A stretch of 51,160 nucleotides of DNA from CAUPWF01 sp964369775 (GTDB taxonomy: Bacteria; Bacillota; Clostridia; Lachnospirales; Lachnospiraceae), in NCBI GenBank assembly GCA_964369775.1, contig CAYJHQ010000022.1, forward strand, positions 1-51,160, given 5' to 3'. A program made the position numbers and the translations under genes. Below, one piece after another: positions 42,757-51,079 of the stretch (position 1 is its first letter; each line of letters begins with the position of its first letter). Below the pieces are notes generated by a model. It saw nothing but the letters and a program-made list of their open reading frames with translations, did no database searches and was not told the DNA's origin.

Positions 42757-43101
42757 ATGGCAAAAAGAGGAGGATTCCCAGGCGGTGGTGGAATGCCGGG
42801 AAATATGGCGAATTTAATGAAGCAAGCTCAAAAGATGCAACGACAGATGGAAGAGCAAGCAAAAGAGATGGAGACAAAAGAATTCACAGCGACAGCTGGA
42901 GGCGGTGTAGTAGAAGTGACGGTAACAGGAACTAGGGAAGTAAAGCGTGTGAAGCTAGCCGAAGAAGTTGTAGATCCGGAGGATATTGAAACATTAGAAG
43001 ACTTGGTTGTGGCTGCGACAAATGAAGCTCTTAGGCAAGTAGAGGACGAGTCCTCATCAGCAATGAATAAATTAACAGGTGGGATGAACTTACCATTTTA
43101 A
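42757..43101 (+). CDS. YbaB/EbfC family nucleoid-associated protein
   Basis: A 114-residue DNA-binding protein. A Gly/Met-rich start (GGFPGGGGMPGN) is followed by the conserved MANLMKQAQKMQRQMEEQAKEM helix region and the TAGGGVVEVTVTGTREVKRV core. Located between dnaX and recR, as in most bacteria. TTAGGAGGAAAG is an excellent ribosome site. Confidence 0.95.
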   Translation: MAKRGGFPGGGGMPGNMANLMKQAQKMQRQMEEQAKEMETKEFTATAGGGVVEVTVTGTREVKRVKLAEEVVDPEDIETLEDLVVAATNEALRQVEDESSSAMNKLTGGMNLPF

Positions 43102-43118
43102 GAAACTGGAGAAGGTAG

Positions 43119-43715
43119 ATGGATTTTTACAGTAGTCAGATTAGTAAATTAATTGAAGAATTGTCTAGGCTTCCTGGAATCGGAGCAAAGTCAGCTGGAA
43201 GGCTGGCTTTTCATATTGTGAACATGCCGTTAGAACATGTGGAAAGTCTGTCGAGTTCGATTATAGAAGCAAGGAAAAATGTGAAATATTGCCAAATGTG
43301 CCAAACGCTTACAGATGGAGAACTGTGTCCGATTTGTAAGGATGAGAGCAGGAGTAAAAAAATGATTATGGTAGTTGAGCAGACGAGAGATCTTGTAGCC
43401 TATGAAAAAACAGGAAAGTATGAAGGCGTTTACCACGTATTACACGGTGCGATTTCTCCGATGCTTGGAATAGGGCCGGGAGATATCAAGTTAAAAGAAC
43501 TAATGGAACGGTTGCATGGAGATGTAGACGAAGTGGTAATTGCTACTAACTCCAGCTTGGAGGGTGAGACGACAGCTATGTACATTAGTAAGTTAATTAA
43601 ACCGATAGGAATAAAAGTGAGCAGAATTGCAAGCGGGGTTCCCGTTGGTGGAGATTTGGAATATGTAGATGAGGTCACATTGTTAAGAGCTTTAGATGGT
43701 AGAGTGACGCTATAG
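43119..43715 (+). CDS. recR: Recombination protein RecR
   Basis: A 198-residue protein for recombinational repair with RecF/RecO. An HhH region LSRLPGIGAKSAGRLAFH, a C4 zinc finger (CQMCQTLTDGELCPIC) and a Toprim domain (IMVVEQTRDLVAYEKTG, ATNSSLEGETTAMYI) are complete, followed by the ASGVPVGGDLEYVDE C-terminal motif. Full family length. The LacI-family gene starts 18 bases downstream. Confidence 0.96.
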   Translation: MDFYSSQISKLIEELSRLPGIGAKSAGRLAFHIVNMPLEHVESLSSSIIEARKNVKYCQMCQTLTDGELCPICKDESRSKKMIMVVEQTRDLVAYEKTGKYEGVYHVLHGAISPMLGIGPGDIKLKELMERLHGDVDEVVIATNSSLEGETTAMYISKLIKPIGIKVSRIASGVPVGGDLEYVDEVTLLRALDGRVTL

Positions 43716-43733
43716 AAGAGAAAGGGAGATGTG

Positions 43734-44825
43734 ATGGTAAAGAAAAAAGTGACATCTTCGCAAGTGGCAAAAGCAGCAGGAGTATCACAAGCAACTGTAT
43801 CGATGGTACTAAACAAAAAATATAACGTTTCGTTTTCGAAAGAAGTCATAGAAAAAGTTGAGGCGGAGGCGAAGCGACTAGGATATGAACTGCCTAAACG
43901 AAGAGTAAAAAGAGGTAATAAAAAAGAAAAATTATTATTTGTATTTTGCCCAAACCTCACAAATCCTTATTATGTGATGCTATTACAAGGGATTGAGACT
44001 AAAGCGAAAGAAAAAGGATATGCAGTTTTGGTTTGTAATACTCATAGAGATTTAGAGTTAGAAGAAAAATATTTAAAAATGATTTCTTTTTTAAAACCAC
44101 AAGGAATTGTATACACTTGCAACCCGAGTCAGTGCTTTATGGATATGATTGAAGAAATGGCAAAAGAAGTACCATTTGCAATTATAAATAACCAGAATGA
44201 AAAGCTTAATATTGATGTAGTTGAGTTGGATAATTCAAAGCTTGGGAGGTTAATGGCGAAGCATTTAATAGAGTTAGGGCATAGAAAAGTGGCTTATATA
44301 GCGCCACCTCTTACAGTACGTCAAAAGCAACGCTCTAAGCGAGTTGGCGGATTTTTGAAAGAGTATGAATTGAGCGGTTTAGGTGCAGATGTAATAATAA
44401 AAGCAGCCAATGAAGATAAAGATTTGAAGTCTTTTAGTATTGACTCGGAGTATCAGATAGGTTATGAGCTTACTAAAGAGTTGTTGGTCGAGAAGCCAGA
44501 TGTGACAGCGATTGTAGGATTAAACGATATGATTGCCTTTGGGATTTTAGATGCGCTTACTGAAGCAAAGTACAAGGTTCCAAATGATGTATCTGTAATG
44601 GGGTGTGATAATACATTGTTTGGGAGAATGAAGAAAGTCTCCTTGACAACTATAGAGCATTTTGTGATTTATAAGGGCCGCGATGCGTGTGATATTATTT
44701 TGAAAAAAATAAAATCAAAAAGTAAGGAAAACTCCGAGGAGTTAGAACCGATTAGCACGTATCACGTAGAGTATGAACCTAAATTAATCGTACGAAGGAC
44801 AACGGGTCCAGTAAAAGTAAAATGA
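43734..44825 (+). CDS. LacI-family transcriptional regulator
   Basis: A 363-residue repressor. The ATG at 43734 (preceded by an in-frame GTG at 43731) follows AAAGGGAG. HTH: VTSSQVAKAAGVSQATVSMVLN, about residues 5-26. The periplasmic-binding-like domain follows (LLFVFCPNLTNPYYVMLLQGIE, NDMIAFGILDAL, VMGCDNTLFG), of normal length. It is 18 bases after recR, so it is probably transcribed with the dnaX operon, yet it stands directly before the transaldolase / transketolase operon. Control of that operon in response to a sugar or sugar phosphate is inferred from position. Confidence 0.87.
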   Translation: MVKKKVTSSQVAKAAGVSQATVSMVLNKKYNVSFSKEVIEKVEAEAKRLGYELPKRRVKRGNKKEKLLFVFCPNLTNPYYVMLLQGIETKAKEKGYAVLVCNTHRDLELEEKYLKMISFLKPQGIVYTCNPSQCFMDMIEEMAKEVPFAIINNQNEKLNIDVVELDNSKLGRLMAKHLIELGHRKVAYIAPPLTVRQKQRSKRVGGFLKEYELSGLGADVIIKAANEDKDLKSFSIDSEYQIGYELTKELLVEKPDVTAIVGLNDMIAFGILDALTEAKYKVPNDVSVMGCDNTLFGRMKKVSLTTIEHFVIYKGRDACDIILKKIKSKSKENSEELEPISTYHVEYEPKLIVRRTTGPVKVK

Positions 44826-44982
44826 GTATGGATGAAATAAAATTAACAGGAAGAGAAAAAATATAAATAATTATTAATAAATAGAAATGCTGAAAATACG
44901 GAGAATGTGTTTTTTGAAAGTGCAAATTGATTAATGATATATAATTATTAATTGGAAAAATTATTAATAATCCCTGGAGGCA

Positions 44983-45011
44983 TTGACCGGCAAGTACTGC
45001 ATGGATATAAT
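44983..45011 (+). promoter_or_regulatory. Strong sigma-A promoter of the transaldolase / transketolase operon
   Basis: TTGACC (44983-44988) and consensus TATAAT (45006-45011) are 17 bases apart. The region just upstream holds three AATTATTAAT-type boxes. The ribosome site AAGGAGG follows at 45034-45040. Confidence 0.8.
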
Positions 45012-45045
45012 AAGGATAGAAAATGCAGATTTGAAGGAGGTACGT

Positions 45046-45699
45046 ATGAAATTCTTTATTGACACAGCAAATGTAGAAGATATTAAAAAGGCAAATGAGA
45101 TGGGGGTGATTTGTGGAGTGACAACAAATCCATCACTGATTGCAAAAGAAGGAAAAGTATTTGAAGAAGTAATTGCTGAAATAGCATCTATTGTAGATGG
45201 ACCAATTAGTGGGGAAGTAAAGGCTACAACAATAGATGCAAAAGGTATGATTGAAGAAGGTAGAGAAATTGCAAAGATTCACAAGAATATGGTAGTTAAG
45301 ATTCCTATGACAGTAGAAGGATTGAAGGCTTGTAAGCAATTGACAGCAGACGGGATTAAAACAAATGTCACTTTGATTTTTAGTTCGAATCAAGCGTTGC
45401 TTGCAGCAAGAGCAGGTGCGACTTATGTATCACCGTTCTTAGGTAGATTAGATGATATTAGTACAAGAGGGGTAGATTTGGTATCGGAAATTTCTGAAAT
45501 GTTTGCTGTTGCAGGCATTGATACAGAGATTATTGCAGCAAGTGCTAGAAACCCGATTCATATTACAGATTGCGCTCTTGCAGGTGCAGATATTGCTACG
45601 GTACCATATAATGTAATAGAGCAAATGACAAAGCATCCACTGACAGATGTGGGGATTGAGAAGTTTCAAAAAGATTATTTAGCATCAGGGCTTGTGTAA
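45046..45699 (+). CDS. Transaldolase, short TalC / fructose-6-phosphate aldolase-like type
   Basis: A 217-residue enzyme. The ATG at 45046, after AAGGAGGTACGT, is chosen over an earlier ATG at 44983 that overlaps the promoter. Conserved segments: MKFFIDTANVEDIKKA, GVTTNPSLIAKEG, the Schiff-base lysine in NMVVKIPMT (about residue 85), NVTLIFSSNQALLAARAGATYVSPFLGRLDD and ASARNPIHI. This compact class acts as transaldolase in the non-oxidative pentose phosphate pathway in most Firmicutes. It heads a unit with the two-gene transketolase. Confidence 0.92.
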   Translation: MKFFIDTANVEDIKKANEMGVICGVTTNPSLIAKEGKVFEEVIAEIASIVDGPISGEVKATTIDAKGMIEEGREIAKIHKNMVVKIPMTVEGLKACKQLTADGIKTNVTLIFSSNQALLAARAGATYVSPFLGRLDDISTRGVDLVSEISEMFAVAGIDTEIIAASARNPIHITDCALAGADIATVPYNVIEQMTKHPLTDVGIEKFQKDYLASGLV

Positions 45700-45755
45700 G
45701 CAAGACCATGATGAATACTATATAATAAATATAAGAAGAAATAAAGGAGAATGAC

Positions 45756-46592
45756 ATGAACAAATTAGAGCTCATGAAAACGGCAAATGAAGTTCGTAAA
45801 GGCGCTGTAACTGCAGTGTTTAATGCGAAATCAGGACATCCAGGAGGATCGTTATCAGCAGCAGATATCTATACTTACTTGTTTTTTGAAGAGTTAAATA
45901 TTGATCCTGCAAACCCAAAGAAAGAAGATAGAGATCGTTTTGTATTATCTAAGGGGCACACAGCACCTGGATATTATTCAGCGCTTGCAAACAGAGGGTT
46001 TTTCCCAGTGGAAGATTTGACAACATTAAGAAAAGTTGGATCATACCTTCAAGGGCACCCAGATATGAAGAATATTCCGGGCGTGGACATGTCTTCGGGG
46101 TCATTGGGGCAAGGGATTTCGGTTGCAGTTGGAATGGCAGTTTCGGCAAGGCTTACAGATGATAAGTATAGAGTATACACTCTTTTAGGAGACGGCGAGC
46201 TTCAAGAAGGACAAGTATGGGAAGCGGCAATGCTTGCAGGACACAGAAAGCTTGATAACCTAGTAGTAATCGTTGATAACAACAATCTACAAATTGATGG
46301 ATCAGTTGAAGAAGTAAATTCACCTTACCCAATTGATAAGAAGTTTGAAGCTTTTAATTTCCATGTGATTAATGTAGATGGTCATGATTTTGATCAGTTA
46401 GAAAAAGCGTTTAAAGAAGCAAAAGAAACAAAAGGTATGCCAACAGCAATTGTAGCTAAGACAGTAAAAGGAAAAGGCGTATCGTTCATGGAAGATAAAG
46501 CAGCATGGCATGGAGCAGCTCCAAATGCTGAACAGTATGAAGTAGCTATGGGAGATTTAGAAAAGGTAGGTGAAGCGTTATGTCAGAAGTAA
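45756..46592 (+). CDS. Transketolase, N-terminal (thiamine diphosphate-binding) subunit
   Basis: A 278-residue half-transketolase. FNAKSGHPGGSLSAADIYTYLF, SKGHTAPGYY, HPDMKNIPGVDMSSGSLGQG and the ThDP-binding motif GDGELQEGQVWEAAMLAGHRKLDNLVVIVDNN are complete. The pyrimidine-binding half is a separate gene that overlaps it by 13 bases. Together they should transfer two-carbon units between sugar phosphates. AAAGGAGAATG precedes the ATG. Confidence 0.94.
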   Translation: MNKLELMKTANEVRKGAVTAVFNAKSGHPGGSLSAADIYTYLFFEELNIDPANPKKEDRDRFVLSKGHTAPGYYSALANRGFFPVEDLTTLRKVGSYLQGHPDMKNIPGVDMSSGSLGQGISVAVGMAVSARLTDDKYRVYTLLGDGELQEGQVWEAAMLAGHRKLDNLVVIVDNNNLQIDGSVEEVNSPYPIDKKFEAFNFHVINVDGHDFDQLEKAFKEAKETKGMPTAIVAKTVKGKGVSFMEDKAAWHGAAPNAEQYEVAMGDLEKVGEALCQK

Positions 46593-47518
46593 AAAAGATT
46601 GCAACAAGAGAGAGTTATGGAAATGCTTTAGTTGCTTTAGGCGAAGAGCATGCGGATGTAGTTGTTTTAGATGCTGACTTAGCTGCGGCGACTAAGACTG
46701 GAGTATTTAGAAAAGCATTCCCAGAAAGACACATCAACTGTGGTATAGCAGAGTGTAACATGGTTGGAGTTGCAGCAGGAATTGCAGCAACTGGAAAAGT
46801 GCCATTTGCAAGTACATTTGCGATGTTTGCAGCGGGAAGAGCGTTTGAGCAAGTAAGAAATAGTGTAGGATATCCAAAATTAAATGTTAAGATTGGTGCG
46901 ACACATGCAGGAATTTCGGTTGGAGAAGACGGAGCTTCACACCAATGTAACGAAGATATTGCATTGATGAGAACAATTCCAGGAATGGTAGTTCTAAATC
47001 CAGCAGATGATATCGAAGCAAAAGCGGCTGTAAAAGCAGCGTATGAGCATCAAGGGCCTGTATATTTAAGATTTGGTAGACTTGCAGTTCCAGTTATTAA
47101 CGATACACCAGATTATAAATTTGAGATTGGTAAAGGTGTTGTGCTTAGAGAAGGAAAAGATGTTACAGTAATCGCAACAGGATTGACTGTGTCAGAATCT
47201 TTGGAAGCAGCAGAAAAGTTAGCAGCAGATGGAATTGATGCAAAAGTGATTAATATCCATACGATTAAACCATTAGATGAAGAGTTAGTGATTGCAGCGG
47301 CAAAAGAAACTGGGAAAGTAGTAACGGTGGAAGAGCATTCTGTAATCGGAGGACTTGGAAGTGCTGTTTGCGATGCGCTATCAGCAAATGCACCAACAAA
47401 AGTGATGAAAATTGGAGTGAATGATGTATTTGGAGAGTCTGGACCAGCGGTAGAGTTGGTTAAGAAGTACGGACTAGATGCGGATAGCATTTATGAAAAA
47501 ATCAAAGCATTTGTATAG
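46580..47518 (+). CDS. Transketolase, C-terminal subunit
   Basis: A 312-residue partner of the preceding gene. It carries the pyrimidine-binding domain (VVVLDADLAAATKTGVF, INCGIAECNMVGVAAGIA, with the catalytic Glu in IAECNM), THAGISVGEDGASHQ, and the C-terminal transketolase domain (HTIKPLDEEL, VEEHSVIGGLGSAV). The ATG lies within the end of the N-terminal subunit gene, so synthesis is coupled. Separate subunits are common in Clostridia and archaea. Confidence 0.94.
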   Translation: MSEVKKIATRESYGNALVALGEEHADVVVLDADLAAATKTGVFRKAFPERHINCGIAECNMVGVAAGIAATGKVPFASTFAMFAAGRAFEQVRNSVGYPKLNVKIGATHAGISVGEDGASHQCNEDIALMRTIPGMVVLNPADDIEAKAAVKAAYEHQGPVYLRFGRLAVPVINDTPDYKFEIGKGVVLREGKDVTVIATGLTVSESLEAAEKLAADGIDAKVINIHTIKPLDEELVIAAAKETGKVVTVEEHSVIGGLGSAVCDALSANAPTKVMKIGVNDVFGESGPAVELVKKYGLDADSIYEKIKAFV

Positions 47519-47541
47519 AGTGTAAACGTAAATATGTATTG

Positions 47542-47570
47542 AACGGTAGGCGATAAGCCTACCGTTTTTT
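47542..47570 (+). terminator. Rho-independent terminator of the transketolase operon
   Basis: Perfect ten-base stem AACGGTAGGC (47542-47551) with GCCTACCGTT (47557-47566), loop GATAA, then TTTT. Confidence 0.95.
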
Positions 47571-47674
47571 GCGAATAATGTCAAAAAAATTAAAGGGTTA
47601 GGCACAAGAAATTACAAATTCAGACTACATTATATGCTACCATATTGGAAAATATAATAATGAGGTGAGAGTTA

Positions 47675-48829
47675 ATGGAAAAAAAATTACCCAAAAATGT
47701 TAGGCAGATTGGAAATGTTAGTGATAATCCTAAAATTTACGTAGAAGACTACGTTGACACATTTTTGATCCAACTCAGCGAGAAAGCAAAGGAAGTGCCT
47801 ATGGGAGCTTTTTTTGTAGGAGAAGTACTAAGGAGAGATGACGGAGATTATATTTTTGTAAGCGGCGCAATTCAAATGCACACATTGGAAAAAAGAGGGG
47901 ATGAAGTTATTATAAATGATAAAACTTGGAAAAAAGCATGCGAAGAAGCAAAAGAATTTTTCGAGGGAAAAACAATTTTAGGATGGTGTTTGCTATCACC
48001 GGAGATGCAATTAAAGTTAAATAATAATTTAATCAAAATACATGAGAGAATATTTATGAAGAAAAGTCGACTTTTTATGATGAAAAATTCAACAGAAAAA
48101 GAGGAGGCTTTTTTTATATACAAATATAACGACCTCATGAGGGTTTCGGGGTATTATATATATTATGAAAAGAACCCTACAATGCAAGAATATATGATAT
48201 CGAAGCGTAAACAGAATTGCGTAACTCCCAGTGAATCTTGTGAGGATAGAGTTACGAAGGATTTTAGAAGCATTGTGAGGGAAAATGAAATCAAAAAAGC
48301 TTCGAAATCAAAAGGAAGATTTAAGCAAGTGGCAAGTCTCGCTTTAGTTCTCGCAATGGTTGTAGTAGGTGTTATAGCGTTTGATCAGTATGAAGAAATG
48401 AAAGTTGTTGATACGGGAGAAAAGGATAGTATCGAAGTAGTGATTGCGCCTCAAGAAGATGGGCAAGAATTAGGTCCCGAAAAAGGGGAACAACCTGTGA
48501 TAGAAGGAGCAGCGCAAGAGGACAAGCTACCAGAATTAAGTGGTATCGAAGATGAAGAAGTGGAAAATGAAAAAGGTATAAGCGATAATCAAAGCGAAGA
48601 GAGTGGAAACGTAGTGGGAAATGCGACAGAAAATACAGTGGAAAATGGACAAGGAGATGAAGTGGTAGAAATGGAGTACGAACGTTACACAGTAGTGGAG
48701 GGTGATACGTTGGTTCGAATTAGTGAGAAGCGTTATGGGTCAATAGAAAAAGTGGATGAGATATCTGCAATAAATGGGCTCGATGATAGTGATTATATTT
48801 ATATCGGACAACAACTGCTCTTGCCGTAA
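47675..48829 (+). CDS. Single-pass membrane protein with an MPN/JAB-like cytoplasmic domain and a C-terminal LysM
   Basis: A 384-residue protein. Residues about 30-185 look like a degenerate JAB1/MPN fold: MGAFFVGEVLRR, DYIFVSGAIQMHTLE, a helix, then ILGWCLLSPEMQLKLNNNLIKIHERIF. This last segment matches the position of the GWYHSHP-S--D motif but lacks its histidines, so metallopeptidase activity is not expected. A membrane helix at about 218-238 is followed by an acidic, low-complexity linker and a LysM domain (YTVVEGDTLVRISEKRYGS to IGQQLLLP, about 337-384) that would bind peptidoglycan. The topology is thus cytoplasmic MPN-like domain and extracellular LysM. The MPN assignment is my inference. 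ATG follows GAGGTGAG; a TATAAT is at 47653-47658. Confidence 0.72.
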   Translation: MEKKLPKNVRQIGNVSDNPKIYVEDYVDTFLIQLSEKAKEVPMGAFFVGEVLRRDDGDYIFVSGAIQMHTLEKRGDEVIINDKTWKKACEEAKEFFEGKTILGWCLLSPEMQLKLNNNLIKIHERIFMKKSRLFMMKNSTEKEEAFFIYKYNDLMRVSGYYIYYEKNPTMQEYMISKRKQNCVTPSESCEDRVTKDFRSIVRENEIKKASKSKGRFKQVASLALVLAMVVVGVIAFDQYEEMKVVDTGEKDSIEVVIAPQEDGQELGPEKGEQPVIEGAAQEDKLPELSGIEDEEVENEKGISDNQSEESGNVVGNATENTVENGQGDEVVEMEYERYTVVEGDTLVRISEKRYGSIEKVDEISAINGLDDSDYIYIGQQLLLP

Positions 48830-48835
48830 GAGTGC

Positions 48836-48865
48836 TTGTTTATTCTGAGAAAAGTGTGCTATAAT
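48836..48865 (+). promoter_or_regulatory. Extended -10 promoter of the DUF5711 gene
   Basis: TTGTTT (48836-48841) and TATAAT (48860-48865) with TG one base upstream (TGCTATAAT) form an extended -10 promoter, 31 bases before the ATG at 48896. Confidence 0.7.
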
Positions 48866-48895
48866 GGACAAAGGATTTGTTTGAAAGGGTTACAG

Positions 48896-50104
48896 ATGAA
48901 AAAAGGAGAGAAAGGACAAGAGATTGTTCGTTTAAAAGCTGTTGTAGAACTAGAAGAGGAAGGAAAACAACTTTCCAGTATTTTTGGAAAAAACTATAAT
49001 AGGAAAAAACAGTTAAATAGGGTAGGTGCGAGTGTTATAGCCTTAGTGATTATAGTAGGAGCAGTTTTTGCTTATTATCAAAATATACAGTATACAGATT
49101 ATAGTGTTGGAGCAACCTATAAAGAGAATGTCGATTCGCATAGTGAATATTATTCGTTTGCAGATGGAGTATTAAAATATGGAAAAAATGGTGTGACTCA
49201 TATTACGAAGAAGGGGGAGACTAATTGGAACCATGGTTACCAGATGTCGAACCCAACAGTTACATCTACAGATAAAAGTGCCGCAATTGGAAATATAGGC
49301 GGAAATGAAATTATTACGATTGATGAAGCGGGAGTGAAGGGTGAAATAGAAACTAATTTACCGATTCTCAATATTGCTGTTTCGGAGCAAGGAATTGTAG
49401 CGACGATTCTAGAAAGTGAAAAAGGTGCAGTGGTAGTTTGTTATGATGCAGTAGGAACTGTTTTGGTAGAGCATACACCGACATTGACGAGTTCAGGAGT
49501 GCCGACAGATGTGGCTCTTTCAAAAGATGGAATGATGTTGATTGTGACATATCTAAAAATAGAAGGTGCAGAAATTATAGGAAGATACGCATATTATGAC
49601 CTTGGAAAAGGAGACCTGGACTCGGATAAAACAGTTATAGAAAAAAGTTTTACCGATGAAATTCCTGTAAAAGCGTTTTATCTGAATGGAGATACATCGG
49701 CAGTTATCAGTGATTCAAGAATCAGCATATATAAAGATGGCGATGAAAAAGCGATTGAAGTATCGTTAGACAAAGAAGTTGAATTGGCTTTTTGTGACGA
49801 TAGATATATCGGAGTCTTGTTGAGGAATAGAGAGTCGGCTGATAGCGAATTAAGGATTTACAACCCGTCAGGAGTTATGATTAGCTCCACGATTGTAACG
49901 GGTGAGTATACAGACGTAGAGTATAAAGATAATCAAGTGATTTTGTACGAAGGCTCTAACTGTAAGATTGTAAGCTCGGAAGGAAAAGAGATATTTGAAG
50001 GTAATTTACAAAATAATATCATGTTAATTCAACCGGAATTTGGAATTGGAGAGTATATGATAATAAATTTAGAAGGAATACAAGAAGTACAGCTGAAAAG
50101 GTAG
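48896..50104 (+). CDS. DUF5711 family membrane-anchored beta-propeller-like protein
   Basis: A 402-residue protein. The ATG at 48896 after GAAAGGG is preferred, because an earlier in-frame start overlaps the promoter. A cytoplasmic basic segment precedes one helix (about 42-62). The extracellular part contains repeated four-strand blades with patterns such as FADGVLKYGKNGVTHITKKG and NPTVTSTDKSAAIGNIGGNEIITID. This matches the Clostridial DUF5711 family, whose function is unknown. It lies between the LysM protein and a CvpA protein, and with the latter probably forms an envelope-related operon. Confidence 0.82.
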   Translation: MKKGEKGQEIVRLKAVVELEEEGKQLSSIFGKNYNRKKQLNRVGASVIALVIIVGAVFAYYQNIQYTDYSVGATYKENVDSHSEYYSFADGVLKYGKNGVTHITKKGETNWNHGYQMSNPTVTSTDKSAAIGNIGGNEIITIDEAGVKGEIETNLPILNIAVSEQGIVATILESEKGAVVVCYDAVGTVLVEHTPTLTSSGVPTDVALSKDGMMLIVTYLKIEGAEIIGRYAYYDLGKGDLDSDKTVIEKSFTDEIPVKAFYLNGDTSAVISDSRISIYKDGDEKAIEVSLDKEVELAFCDDRYIGVLLRNRESADSELRIYNPSGVMISSTIVTGEYTDVEYKDNQVILYEGSNCKIVSSEGKEIFEGNLQNNIMLIQPEFGIGEYMIINLEGIQEVQLKR

Positions 50105-50112
50105 GTTAAGGA

Positions 50113-50844
50113 ATGAATCAAGTATTAATTGCAGTGGTTTTGATTTTGGGATTGAGTATTTTTATAGGGTATCATAAAGGAATGGTACGGATATTATTAT
50201 CGTTGGTGTCAACAACTGTAGCGCTTGTACTAGCGTTTATGTTAACACCAACAGTGAGTGGGCTTGTTGTCGACTATACCCCAATAGATGATATGGTGGC
50301 AGTAGCTATAGATAGATTGGGAGAGACTGAGGCGATAGAAGAGCCAGAAAGTCTGTGGCCGTCGACAGAAGAAGTGATGGAGGTTATACCTGAGGAATTG
50401 CCACTTCAAGAACAAATAGTGTTAATTGAAAGTGCGGAGATGCCAGAGTTTCTAAAAGAGGCACTGTTGACTAATAACAACAAAGAAATCTATGAGCAGC
50501 TTGGCGTAGAGTACTTTGGTGACTATGTGGTTAGATACATGGTTGAGTGGGCGATTAGATGTCTGATGTTTGTGGTGTTATTTTTAATTATAGCGGGCCT
50601 CTTGCGAGCGTTAGTTTCCTATATGGATATTATTTCAAAACTTCCGGTGATTAGAGGGATAAATAAATGGGGAGGTGCGCTGATAGGAACTGTATTTGGG
50701 GTAATTACAGTTTGGATTGGGTACTTAGTGATTGCGCTCTTATACAGCACGGCTTTTGGGATGGCTTGCTTGGAAATGATAGAAGGCAATATATTCTTGG
50801 AATTGCTATATAATACAAACGTTTTTATGAAGATGCTACTGTGA
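50113..50844 (+). CDS. CvpA family membrane protein
   Basis: A 243-residue protein of the CvpA (colicin V production) family. N-terminal NQVLIAVVLILGLSIFIGYHKGMVRILLSLVSTTVALVLAFML is typical, then an extracellular loop of about 80 residues rich in Glu, and two further helices (about 145-170 and 190-215) around LPVIRGINKWGGALIGTVFGVI. It starts eight bases after the DUF5711 gene with AAAAGGTAGG in that gene's end, so the two are an operon. Family members affect envelope homeostasis; exact activity unknown. Confidence 0.85.
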   Translation: MNQVLIAVVLILGLSIFIGYHKGMVRILLSLVSTTVALVLAFMLTPTVSGLVVDYTPIDDMVAVAIDRLGETEAIEEPESLWPSTEEVMEVIPEELPLQEQIVLIESAEMPEFLKEALLTNNNKEIYEQLGVEYFGDYVVRYMVEWAIRCLMFVVLFLIIAGLLRALVSYMDIISKLPVIRGINKWGGALIGTVFGVITVWIGYLVIALLYSTAFGMACLEMIEGNIFLELLYNTNVFMKMLL

Positions 50845-50864
50845 GATTGCTGAGACATACTTGG

Positions 50865-50891
50865 TGCACCGGTTTATCCGGTGCATTTTTT
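50865..50891 (+). terminator. Rho-independent terminator after the CvpA gene
   Basis: Stem TGCACCGG (50865-50872) with CCGGTGCA (50878-50885), loop TTTAT, then TTTTTT. Confidence 0.93.
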
Positions 50892-50935
50892 AGTTAAAAA
50901 GTAAAATAAAGATTTTAGTTAAAAAGTAAAATAAA
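50888..50935 (+). repeat. Tandem 23-bp AT-rich direct repeat upstream of the rRNA promoters
   Basis: Two identical 23-base copies (50888-50910 and 50913-50935; core TTAGTTAAAAAGTAAAATAA) are two bases apart and end just before the first rRNA promoter. They sit where UP elements or Fis-like sites are found in other rRNA promoters, so a role in high transcription is plausible. Confidence 0.8.
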
Positions 50936-50939
50936 AGTG

Positions 50940-50968
50940 TTGACATGGTAGGAATGATGTGATAATAT
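50940..50968 (+). promoter_or_regulatory. rRNA operon promoter P1
   Basis: TTGACA (50940-50945) and TAATAT (50963-50968) are 17 bases apart. An inverted repeat ATTCCGC / GCGGAAT (50972-50978, 50990-50996) follows at once and could fold in the RNA from this start. Confidence 0.75.
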
Positions 50969-51045
50969 GTAATTCCGCCGTTAGTCACTGCGGAATGTTG
51001 AAAAATGACAATTGAATTTAAAATAAAAAAATTCGAAAAAAGTTG

Positions 51046-51074
51046 TTGACAAATGATTGTGTGCATGATATTCT
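51046..51074 (+). promoter_or_regulatory. rRNA operon promoter P2
   Basis: TTGACA (51046-51051) and TATTCT (51069-51074) are 17 bases apart, directly before the leader segment. The tandem arrangement P1-P2 is typical of Firmicute rRNA operons. Confidence 0.82.
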
Positions 51075-51079
51075 ATTAT

